In this document: one piece after another, positions 30,946 to 46,457 of the stretch
Layout: each line of letters opens with the position of its first letter
How positions within the stretch are numbered: the first letter of the stretch is position 1
From: Chlorokybus atmophyticus
Taxonomy: Eukaryota > Streptophyta > Chlorokybophyceae > Chlorokybales > Chlorokybaceae
Assembly: GCA_009103225.1 (NCBI GenBank)
Contig: RHPI01002069.1
Span: 2,284,206-2,348,205, forward strand
DNA: 64,000 nucleotides
Reading direction: 5' to 3'
The notes under the pieces: model-generated
What the model was told of the DNA's origin: nothing
What the model saw: only the letters and a program-made list of their open reading frames with translations
The model's database searches: none
Program-made: the position numbers and the translations under genes

Positions 30946-33900
30946 TCAAGTGAATGTGACAATGACATCATCTGCCGACAACACCGCGTCTTCCTTGACT
31001 GCGACGCTAGCTATTGTTCCCTCCCGCTCAGCACGCAACACATTGCGCATTTTCATAGCCTCCACAACAGCAAGCTCCTCACCTACCTCCACCTTCCAGT
31101 CATGGTTGAGTATTGGTCAGTGTTGTACATGGTCTTCACAAGGCATACAAGCACATGTGGTACATGGTCGTCGTAGGGCACTCATACACTCAATGTCACT
31201 CATAAGATGCTTACCTTGTCACCGGGGGCGACTGATATTGATACAAGTCTGCCAGGCATCGGCGACCTCACTACTTTAGACTCATCCGCTCGCACAAGTG
31301 GCTTCATGTACTTTGACAGCTCCGCCTATTCAACAAAGAAACTCACCACACAGTATACAAAATACACATTTCCACAACACGACCGCAAAATGCGAGCAAA
31401 CTAACTTTTGTCCAGTCACATTGCCCTCACCTGCATGGGAGTCTGCACGAGTACCGTCTTTTCTGCCCCGCAAAAGACGAGGGAAAACCCTCGGGGCAGT
31501 ATTGAGGCTACCTGTTGGCACTCCAAACATCAGCCGAGTTGCATATGCGTATGTGTGTAGTTGCATGCGGTAAACTGCGACAGCTGTCGGTGCCTACGCA
31601 CCTGGCATATGGCATGCGAGCCGTCGATCAATACCTCCGCTAGCAACGGAGACGCCTCCCCAACCCTTTGTGACAAGGACGCAGCACTGACCTGGTTACA
31701 CATACACATCATTCACATACTTGAAAGTCAACAGACGCTTGAAAAACAATTTGGCACTGCATCACACACACACGTGCAAGCACGCGCATGCACCTACCCA
31801 CCTGCCTGCCGTTGACAACGACGGCGTGGTCGCCAGCGTCATCAGCCACAATGGCAATGTCAAGCTGGGAGTCTTGCTTGTCCTCACTGTCTGTGATGGT
31901 GGCGACCAAGCGCGAAAGGGAGGTGGCGAGAGATGTGCGGTGCGATGAGGGATTGGTGAGACTGTTGTTGGCCAGATTGTGGCTGTGCGCAGTGAGCTCA
32001 CGGCGGACGTGAAGGTACGCTGCGATTGCGATCAAGTCATCCTGCGTGGACGTTGCGTGTCGGGCATGTAAGTGGTTGGTCGTGTGTTTATGAGAGATGA
32101 GCGGAGAAAATTAAGGAGATGTATACCCTTTGCTGAGGAGAAAGAGTGGCGCCAGTGAAGCCCTTGGGATAGTGCTCTGGGATGAACTTTGTCGTCACCT
32201 TGCCTACAACAAGCACGCAAGTTTGACTATCAAAAACAAATACTCCACCACCCTACCAAACCACACCACACCACACCACACCACACAGAAACTGCAAACC
32301 CACCAGTGCATTTGTCCACATCTCCATGTCAATTCACTGCTGTTCAACCATCACGGCACAAGCCTCTACAAGCCTTTGCAGTAGAACACTCCACTCATGC
32401 ACATTGGCAACTGTGCAGTCAAAGACACTTTGCTAAGACAACCCAACATTACCAGCTCTAAAGGCGGGATGAGCGAGTACTGATCGCAAAAACGGTGCAT
32501 TGTGCCTGACTCCCCGCACGACATACGCGTCCAAAGCGCGCTCCATCGCCGCTATGGCCCCCGCACGCGTGGCGGCGTGCGTCACAACCTGCACACATGA
32601 ACACATATCTGTGTATCACATCAACACCAGCACACAAGTCCACATGTCCACAAGTACAACCATCATCATGCCTTTGATATCAGCGGGTCGTAGTACATTG
32701 ATATCTGGCTGCCTTCATCGACGCCCGAGTCTACACGTATCGTTGCCTCAATGTTAGACTCTGAGTCATGAACGTCTGTGTTGTTGTTCTCATTGGCAGG
32801 CAATGTAATGGCCCCTCGCTTTGGCTCCAAGTATGATCGCAGCCGGCCGATAGACGGCAGAAAGGTCTTGTACGGATCTTCAGCGTAGAGCCGACACTCC
32901 ATTGCCCATCCGTGCACTGCAGTGGTGTTGCAACAGATGTTGGGATGTGGGGAATAAAGGGAGAGCTTACTTACTTACTTCCACCGAAGGTGCAACATGA
33001 TACTGTGTATGCTGTTGGTCGGTTACAACATAACATAGTGTTGAAAGAGATTCAACAATGAAGGGTATGTTGCATGGTATGCAACACACCCTACTTAGTT
33101 TTCACAGACTGTTAAGCTGCATCCTTTAACTTATGTAGGGGATGTAACACAAGGGTGAGAGCACATGTGTAAACTTTGTTCTCATTGTGTCATCTGCACC
33201 TTGGCTGGCGCGCTTCTGGTCGATGCCGAGAGGCAGGCCAGCGGCGACCCGCAGCATCATCTCAACTAAGTCAAGGCCGGTAACAAACTCTGTAACTGGA
33301 TGCTCCACCTGCACGAGTGAGAACACGCTAATGTCATATTGGCACTGTCACACACGCACGTAGGCATAACGTGCGCACGCACGCATCGCACTCGCACGCA
33401 TGATGTGCTACATACACGCTTCCAGCTTCCTTCCCCTGTGTGCTCACCTGGAGTCTGGTGTTCATCTCCAAAAAGTAGAAGTTCTTGTGCTTGTCGACAA
33501 GGAACTCCACCGTGCCGGCAGAGCGGTAACCCACAGCACGCGCAAGCGCTACAGCCTGCGTTAATACGCTGTGATGATGTCGACGATGGAAACGACACCC
33601 ATGACACTCAATGCTAGAAGCAGCTTTGCAAAGCTTATTGCCCTCACCTGCTCGCCCATCTCGGCCACGCGCTCCCGTGGTAAGTCAACAGAAGGCGCTT
33701 CCTCAATCACCTACACATATAGTTGGTTGATGAGCATAACAACAGGACTATATGTGAAGGGAGAGACCAGACTGACCTTCTGGTTGCGACGCTGTATCGA
33801 GCACTCGCGTTGTGGGAAGTACACAGCGTTGCCATGCGCGTCCACCATGAGCTGTATCTCTATGTGCCTTGGCTCCTCAATGAATCTGCTTGCAAACGTA

Positions 33901-36206
33901 TTTGAATGAGACAATAGGACTGTTCCACTTGTTCGACCTACACAAGACAGCGCCATGTGTCGTGCAGTTGATTGTGGGTTCACATATGTGTGCGCGCATT
34001 TTTGTGTGTGGCTGTGGGTGTGAGTGGGTGGGTGGGTATGGGTGTGGGTGTGGGTGTGGGTGTGGGTGTGGGCGCGCGTGCGCACGTGCGTGGACAATCA
34101 TGCGCACGTATGTGTGCTCTCCAGCGTGTGCGCGCGCATGTGTGTTTACCGCTCAATGAGGATGCGATCGTCCCCGAACGCGCCCCTGGCCTCCTGCGAA
34201 GACAACCTGAAGCCCTCACGCGCCTCCTCCTCGTTGTATGCCACCCGCATGCCCTTGCCGCCGCCGCCCGCCGAAGCCTTCAACATCACCGGGTACCCGA
34301 CCTGTGTAAGGACCAGGACAATAAGTACACAAGCACAAGTGTGCGCTCGTTGCCCTGTTTGTGCCATCAATACGTAAAGTGCACACAGGCCCACGCAACG
34401 AGAATGGTTTGATCTGTAAGCAAGCAAGTGCATGATATGCTGACCAATACACACACCTCACTGGCAATGCGAGCAGCATCGTCTTCATCTTTCACGACGC
34501 CAACATAACCCGGGATAGTATTCACTCCCGCCTCCATCGCTATGCGCTTGCTTTGCAGCTACAACACAACCACAGACACACACATCAACACCCACCCACC
34601 CCCACCCCACCCCACCACCNNNNNNNNNCACCCACCCTACCTTATCTCCCATAGCCGCGATCGCACTCGCCGGTGGCCCGACAAACGTGATGTCTCCCCG
34701 CGTATCTTCGAGCGCGGCGGCGAGCTCGCGCGACTCCGATAAGAAGCCGTAGCCCGGGTGGACGGCGTCGGCGCCGCACGCGCGGGCGGCTGCGAGGATG
34801 TGAGGGACGGAGAGGTAACCGTCGAGGACGCCCGCGCTGCCAGCCGGACCCTGCGAATGGGGATGTGGCGTCATGAGAGATAAATGGTCTGTACGTAGAT
34901 GTGAATGTAGATGACATGTGTGCACGTTTATACACACCCGTGAGCATGCGAGCGCGCATACACAGAGGTCAACAAGTCAGAAATGCAGTTAGCGCAAGCA
35001 TGCACATGCACACACACAACAACAACAACAATGCGCACGGATGCACACATGCACGCGCACGCACACACGCACGAACGCACGCACGCGTCAACACCACATA
35101 CACTTGGCCCACAACACCAAGACAATCTTCCTCACACGTACACAAGCATCCCCACACTCCCTACCAGTCCCACGGCCTGGTCGGTGACGCGCGTGTGCAG
35201 CGTCCCCGCATCGGGGTCGGTGAAGACGGAGGCGGTGGGGATGCCGAGACGGGCGGCGGTGCGCGCGACGCGGCAGGCGATTTCGCCGCGGTTGGCTATA
35301 AGAAGTTTTGAGAAGAGAGGCTGCGGACAGACAAAGGGCGTTCATGCACGTGCATGAGTGCGAAGCAAGGTCACATGGGATTGCTGACTGACTATTCTCA
35401 ACGCTTACATAAGCGGGTTCGACTACACCTGCGTCTGTTCATGTGTGGTCTGAGTGATGACCTACCCAAATACCACCGTAAGTACATTTCTGTATGCGTT
35501 GCCTTGTGTGCACTGCCTTGACAATGACTTCAACACTATAACTTCAACACTATGCACGTGTGCAGGTTGACCTTTTTGCTGGTCTATACGTGAATCAATG
35601 AATTGGACGAGGAACAACGGTTGTGTACATGAACGGCGGTAAAGATGAACTCACAACCCACGACTGACGCATGCATGGCGGCGTAGTGTGTCGAACAACA
35701 CGTTGTTTATACCAGTGCTGTCAAGCATGTTTGTGACTGGCGCGAGTGAATGACACTGACAAGCCCATGATGTACATACAAATATTCTTGTTCACTTATA
35801 TCACCTCAATTTTCAGATCACCACATCAGACGCACGCGATGGAAACACGTGAAAAAACAATCCACAACACTGGGTTATTACCTTGTTTCACTCCATCACC
35901 CCATACCGTCACCCCATAACATTACAAGCAGCACGCTGCGCTAGCTGCATCTCAACTAATCCACTTGACACATGCACCACAACTTCACACCCTCGGCATG
36001 TCATCCTCAGCAAAGGCAGCATTCCCTTCCCACTGCACCTTGCCAGCTTCCGAATGCTGTGCCCGCCACGACCTCCACCATGGCGAGCTGGACGCCAACG
36101 AGGAGGAGAGCCCCGACGGATTCAGTACAATCGATGACGTTCCCCGCCTGACCCTCCTCGCGACAGTCGCCGCCGCCGCCGCCCGCAGCAACGGCGGCAG
36201 CGCCAT
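30946..36206 (-). CDS. PCCA: Propionyl-CoA carboxylase alpha subunit, mitochondrial
   Basis: About seventeen minus-strand exons. The first, 36206-36039, encodes 56 residues rich in Ala/Arg/Ser and almost without acids, a typical mitochondrial presequence. The next (from 35321) starts [20 protein letters not shown], the biotin carboxylase N-terminus. Then follow [31 protein letters not shown] (ATP-grasp loop), [39 protein letters not shown] (catalytic) and CRLYAEDP. The domain order, YDPLISK...YVVRGVRHN and GKVTTKF, fits PCCA rather than MCCA or ACC. The last exons encode the biotinyl domain with EAMKMRN (biotin on the Lys). The holoenzyme with PCCB carboxylates propionyl-CoA to methylmalonyl-CoA. 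An extra segment of roughly 25 residues ([14 protein letters not shown]) splits the SIGRL...RVDSG block. A 9-N gap (34620-34628) lies in an intron. No PCCB is in the window. Confidence 0.93.
34620..34628. other. Assembly gap (9 N) in a PCCA intron
   Basis: The Ns sit in a CCCACC-rich low-complexity intron next to the exon ending AAMGDK, so coding sequence is not interrupted. Confidence 0.95.
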
Positions 36207-39200
36207 TGGCGCCTGCAACAAACAGAAGCTGACGTGGAAGCTGACTGACGGAAACGCTGCATGCATGTGGGTTTGTAATGAATTATATAAAAACGTGATG
36301 TCAATGCGCGCGACGGTACAATAAATGTTGGACACGTGGTCATGACGATGGTGTGTCACAGGCTGACCTCAGAGGTCAGCCAGCCGGGGCCCTGGCCAAG
36401 CCCCCCTGCTTGCCAGTGTAACTGCCTATTGGATTGCAAGCATGCGACACCATCACACACAGTGAGCGCCACCACGTGTAGTATAAGGTAATATAATGGA
36501 GTACTATGATGTGGGTTGTGGATTTGATATTGTTGATGATGCAAGAAGGCGGTTTAAGGTTCGTTTTTAAGTAGTAATTATTCTGTTGATGATCTTTGAT
36601 GTGAAAGTAACATTTAATATCCATAAGCTGTTACAGCAAATAGACTTAACTTGCTAGGTTTTTTGCCGATAATGGATTCTTAAATATACTTGATATTTGC
36701 TTTACATATGAATGGAAGAAGGCGCTTTGGCATGAGGGGGGGAAACAATTTTACAGTACAAGTTTATGTGGGTTGGTCACGGGATTCATCTATGATGTGG
36801 TACATGAAACATATGCAAATAGCAATGCTTTCAACGTGGGTTTTGCATAAAGAACCCCAAGTGACTCGAAGTGTATTTATGTACATGAAACAATAATTAA
36901 GGCACGTGGACTACGCATGGCTTCAATGTCTGCTAGCCTTGTCTCCAAGAAGAGTCACGAGGCACAACCTTAGTTGCAACCTCACATCCAAGTACAGTGC
37001 TGAACAATGCTGTAACGAGAGCAATGTGATAGGAGTATTATTGCTACACGTATGACTCAATATGCCATTTATATGGTATACATAAGATTATTGAAATACT
37101 TGTTCATACCCACGATTTTACGATTCCTCGCTTATCAAAGCTGAATTATAGCTTTGGTAGGTTCAATGGGTGTAGGTACGCTGGTTGAAGCCTATTTGGT
37201 GTCGCAATTCATTTATATAATCGTTACATTCAGGTATTGAGTTACGTACCTGTCACTCATTGTACCTCATTGATGTGTATCTTATTGTATTGTAACTAAT
37301 AAGCTAATATTGGAGCTCTTATTGGCTCACGCTAGACGCTCCTATGGTAGCCTTGTTTATAGAGTTGCATATCAAGACACATATACGTGCTAAACTCTTT
37401 CATATGATATTAATGTAAATGGCCCATCAACTATGGATCAATTGCTTCATTGCCACGTATAGCGTCATACCGCCGGTGGCTGGTTGACAGGCTTATGGAA
37501 GGCGGTATGGGTGTTGGCAGAGTCCACTCTCTATATAGTGACCACGAATGTCGAGACATTTTGTCATGAAACGGAGCTGTCGTTCCTTCGACATACTTAC
37601 GGACCATTTGCATGATATGGAGGTGTCGTCCTTTAATATGGTCACGGACGGTCACCACAACGCAGTATTGCTATACAATGACAATGTGTTATTGCAACAA
37701 GGAATTTGTTATCAAAATATATGCATTCATATACACTTTGTATAGTATACATTTGGTTTGTAGAATGCAAGATATGCATTAATAAAAAGCCAAGCATCTG
37801 TACATAATGATAATTGATCACTATATAGAAAGGTTCATGCCGTTCCATATTGGCAACTAATCACAACATCGAGACATGCAAACCTTAACAATCAATTGAT
37901 CCATATATATTGCCCTCGTTAGGGTGACACTCCCTTCTCGCACCAATTGTCATTGCAGAGAGTTTGATAGTCATTGTTGAGGTTAAAATTTGCCTTATGT
38001 ACAACGTTGAATAAGTACTTGACCAATACTGAGAGAGTATTGTCCACACGAGTACCACTCACGATGATTACGACAAGGCAGGTACATTGTAGAGAATTGC
38101 AGGGACATTGGCGTCATAGCCGACGTGCTGTTACAAATGCTGACAATTTGCACATTGTTGTATAGCTTGTCTATGCACTGTGCATAAAGGCTAGAATTTA
38201 TTTAACCATCAGGGACCGAGGCCTCAGGGACAATGCCACGGTGATATAAGAGGTTGAAAATATACTGATGGTTGTCTTTTCAAATGGTCAAAGGATCGTG
38301 CTAAAATAGAACTGTTAATAGCAATAACATGTCCGCTTAGGTACTTACTATCTTTGTGCACGGATATTGTGTTGGCGGGCAGGTTAAAATCCGGAGCCCT
38401 TCACCGAAATACACAAGAATAATGAGCCCTTCACTCAAGTGCATCTCGTACTTGATGGCGTCGACTGCAACAACGAGCCCCAAAGACCGTATTTAACTTA
38501 CCGCCATGTAAGTGTCGTTGCTCATTGCATGAGTGCTTGTGCCTACCTGTATTTTCAACTTATGCACACTTACCGACAGAAGCGGTTGCACTGCAAGTAA
38601 TCTGCCGTGTGTGGTCACAGACCGTAACTCATAATAATTATAAGAGCCGTGCAATGACTATCAGTGTGATTAATGTTTGTAATACTACTCTGTCACTAAT
38701 AAGCATTTTGACAAATGCAAACAAATTCTGTTACAAGGTTCAGGAGGTGTTTTATACGGCTTTTGTGCCGCCATGCATACTACTCGCCACGCCGGTTCTA
38801 CGCGAGTCGCTGGCTAGTTGCCAGTGGCAACGCCAGCAATATGGTTGGAAGTTATGTACGCATCCGCTAACATCGACAAGGACAGCTTTAACATTATGCA
38901 CTTCGGGACGTCAGTCGCAGCAAGCTTCAGTTGCAGCAATCATCTTCATTTTGTCCCATGGTCCTCACGTGCGAGCAATATGGCGTGCGCGATTGGCTTA
39001 GATGATTGCAGTGACGTGAGGTCACCGTCTACCGCCGCATGCCTTTCGGAACTCGCGCATGCGGCTGCAAGAGCAAATGATCTGCGAGCTCCGAGCTCCG
39101 AGAGAGTCTCCACCAACATTACGAGCATCAACAACATGATACGCGTTAGCACTCAATGGCAACTCTTAAGGTAATAAACACATGAGTGAGAAATTGCCAT

Positions 39201-41584
39201 CAAATCAATAGATACACAAAAAATATCCTCAACCCACAATTGCACGCAAGTCTTGAGAAGCGTTCTTTTAAATCCCATTGCTAGCCTCAGGCGGCTTATA
39301 TGTTGCGAGCAAACAATAAATGTGAAGTTGCATCCGCAAATGTTTATTAATTTATTAAATTCAAGTGGTCGCTTGATGTGACCAGCAAGTAGGGCTTACC
39401 CCTGCTAAAAAGGCTTAAAAGCGGCGTTCTTAAAGTGTTGTTTTACTTTTGCTTTGTTTTACTTTATCAACCACCGCCATAAGCAAAGCAATGATATCAC
39501 ACCCTGAAGGGAGATTGCAAACAGCTTCAAGGTTAGAGTGATTGAACTTGCTGAGCAATCCACTTGCATATCGCAAGAATAACTCTTGTGAAATGCAATG
39601 CAACATGTAAATGAACACAACCGTCTTTGGTTAGCAATCTTAATGCGGTGTTACAAGCACAATATCTGATGAGAGTGTTGTGCGTGCTATATGGATATGT
39701 GCATGCGGCACGCACACTCATCTAACAATAGACAGACAAAGTAAATAAATGAAATAAGTGTACAATATTTTTAAAATACTTCCTCTTTTTGTTTTGTGTT
39801 GATATGGCCTTCATTTTTGCTTAGACATATTGAGTAATCATTGTCATTGATGCTTATGCTACAATGAAGATTAATGAACTATGTGGCAAGTTAAAATCAT
39901 AACGATCGTGCGTTTAAAAGCTTAACAGCTTGTTTTAGTTGCACACAACTCTGCACTCGCTGAGTTTACAGGTTACACATAACCATATTAATGATACATC
40001 TTGGCTGATGCTGATGTCATCATATCAGGTTTGCTCACCATGACTATAAGTGAGAAGGATCTCATGGAAAGAGTGACCGTGTTGGAAGAATGGATAAACC
40101 TCAAAGGCTTGGCGCACCAAGATGTTTAAAGCAGAGAATTCCTCTTCGTTGTTAATAGTGTTGTCACCATTTTATCTTTAACTAAAGGGCCCTTCAAAAA
40201 GCAATGACCTTAATGATTGCATTCTTGAGGGCCATACTTTGTGTAGCAGTCAATAACTCGATGTATATAGTTGCAGCTGAAGCCAGCACTCCACTTTGAA
40301 TCACTTGTCACGAATGAATGTTTCATAAAACTCGGACGCCATGATAAAAGGTGTCGTCTAGACGGGTTTCGATTCTTCACAATATGTAGCTGACGGAGGG
40401 AGCATGCGCTGTCGGGTCGGGCTTTAATAAAGATAGAGGGGCCAAAGGTCAGAAGATCGGGAGGAGGCGTCACTTAGCGACGGTGGCGGCATGTAAAAAT
40501 AGTCCACTTGCTTTAGCCCAGAGAGCTTATGCAATTTTATACTGCTTCTATCATGTGCCCTTTGAAGGGTAAACCTTTATTGAATACTATCACATAGTTC
40601 AAATCAGCTAAGACCTCTGTCTTTCATTTCAATTATTAAATTGTTGGCTGTAATACCAGCCAGCAACTTATCCAATGCGATGTAGGTAAACCGATGTTTT
40701 TTGCTAACATGCTAAGGATACGACACATACATTCCTATAATTACCTGCTATTTTGCTATAGATTGGTCAAACATTAATATATGAAGTAGTAGTCACAAGC
40801 TGCAATATTTAGCTCAAGATGCAGCAAAAATTTAGCATAATGTTGAATAGTTACAGTAGTTATACTTATGGTCATAACTTCATTCGAAATTCATTATGTC
40901 TAGGGAAGTTACAATTGCCGCTACATATTTGCTAAAGCCATAAATTGGGGTAAAATGAGCAATGCAAGGTGCAATAAAAATGTAACTGAACCCATAACTT
41001 ATTGCTGCATTGAATGCAATTGAAACAATTGTGGCCACATCATTGAATACAGGTTATCCCAAAGATGTTTATAGCACGCTTGTGGATTCAATGCGTTGAT
41101 CTGCGGCGTATTAACGCGACGGTTGCGATGCCATTGATAAAATGTTTTTGGTGATACTGCAGCATGCAAACCATAAGTAATTACGCTTATATGTCTTTTT
41201 CATTACGACGGTGGCGCTTGCCGAGATGTATAATACACTCAAATAAGATTCAAAATTGATAATTTGTTTAAGAGCTGATAAACATGATTATGACGCCTAT
41301 CACGTAAAGCATGCTCCCTTACAATCTACCAAATTGACAACACAATTGTATAAGACTTTATTCCTCAAGCGTGTGCAATAGCTTATTGATTTTCTCATAT
41401 ACTTACTCTTTGAGCTTTTTAACTTTTGGTAAGGTGAATCTTGTATGCATAAACTTGTTTGCATAACGTTAACTTGTGTAAGTGTTATCATAACATGAAT
41501 GTAACTCATCTTAATTATCATGACGTAACATATAAGCAATAACACCTGTGCTACATTAGTATCATGTGTGACATAATCCCTGAT

Positions 41585-41590
<6 letters not shown>
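36207..41590. other. 5.4-kb AT-rich region without recognisable genes
   Basis: Base composition drops sharply in G+C after about 36480, and stops are frequent in all frames. Short frames (38525-39170 plus, 40210-40473 minus, 40040-40129 plus) resemble nothing I know. The left edge holds the PCCA promoter. It may be an old repeat-derived or heterochromatic island. Confidence 0.5.
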
Positions 41591-41771
<181 letters not shown>

Positions 41772-41971
41772 TGGCCTGCATGCGTATATCAAACTCTCCG
41801 AGTCACAAGACGCCATTCCTACATCCATTGCTGCCATGAGATCGCACTCCAGACCAGATTGGGAGGGGGTACAGTCACTGTACGTGCATCGCTCATGATT
41901 GACAAGGCCGCGGTGTGCCCTTCAAACTAAAAGCAGAGTGAGGTGCCCATTTTTGGATACACCAATTTCAA

Positions 41972-42184
41972 GTGCAGAGCGGGGCGGGGCAGGCGATATC
42001 CACGCCACCAGGCCAGAGCAGGCCACAGAGGAGCACCAGGCCACAGTTCAGACCAGGCCACGCCACAGAGGAGCATCAGGCCACAGCCCGGATCAGGCCA
42101 CAGCCAGAAAAAGCAGGCTGTCTGCAGCTGGGCGGCGGCATTGTTGTTGTTCTTGTTGTTGTCGTGGTTGTTGTCGTCGTCGTC
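41972..42184 (+). promoter_or_regulatory. Promoter-proximal region of MAP kinase with ggccacag repeats
   Basis: Before the MAPK ATG, imperfect copies of a caggccaca-gaggagca unit repeat between about 42005 and 42105, followed by a tgttgttgtcgtcgtcg run up to the start codon. This is probably 5' UTR or core promoter. No specific factor site can be named. Confidence 0.4.
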
Positions 42185-45711
<3,527 letters not shown>

Positions 45712-46457
45712 AAATGGATGTAGTGTTGATAGAGCAGTTTGGGGGGGAGCAAACAACAACAAGCACACACGACGCGAAAGAACACGTAACCCGACATTAT
45801 TGGTTTCACCACACTCTCTGTGTGTGTATGTGTGCCGCGAGGTACGTGACCCGTGCGGACACACACAATGGTTTGTAGGTTGGATGTAGAGAGAGGTTTT
45901 TATGCGAAGCCCACGCTCGCGCTAGCAGCTGCCTGTGTGGGTATGTGCTTTATTTGATCACAATGAGAGAGAGGCTGTAGAGCTGTAGTCTGTAGTATCA
46001 TTGGTTTCGCGAACTCTGTAAGGGATCTGTTTATAGAGGTCTTGTCTTTTCCAAGTGAGCGAGTGCGTGGTTAACTGGACTGATGGTTGACTGATTGACT
46101 ACGTCAAACGATCAATGAGTGAGTGCCTGGAAGGAACAGTTGGATAAATAAAAGTAGGAGAGCATGTGTGCTTTGCTGAGTAATTGCTCATTCATCAAGG
46201 GTTCACTCATGATATCATGAGAACATGATAGCGTCTGCCTGATTGTCTCAGTACCAAGAGGTTATCCAGTGGATGCATACACGAGTTGCAAGATGCTCAC
46301 TTTAATCTGCAATACGTCGCAAAATGGCACACTGGATCCCAACCTGTTCGTATTGCAAACCATCGTATGCAACAAACTGTTCCTGTTTTACATCAGTGAT
46401 ACAGTACTATATGGTAGTCCTGTGCTGCTACAGAGGTCGTGCTAGCCAGAGTTGAAC
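45712..46457. other. Convergent intergenic region
   Basis: This lies between the 3' ends of the MAPK (plus) and the EF-hand gene (minus). It holds their 3' UTRs. No further feature is seen. Confidence 0.5.

Noticed and set aside
40040-40129. 29-codon frame MTISEKDLMERVTVLEEW...
   Set aside because: It looks like an amphipathic helix but is short, isolated in AT-rich DNA and has no supported neighbouring exons.
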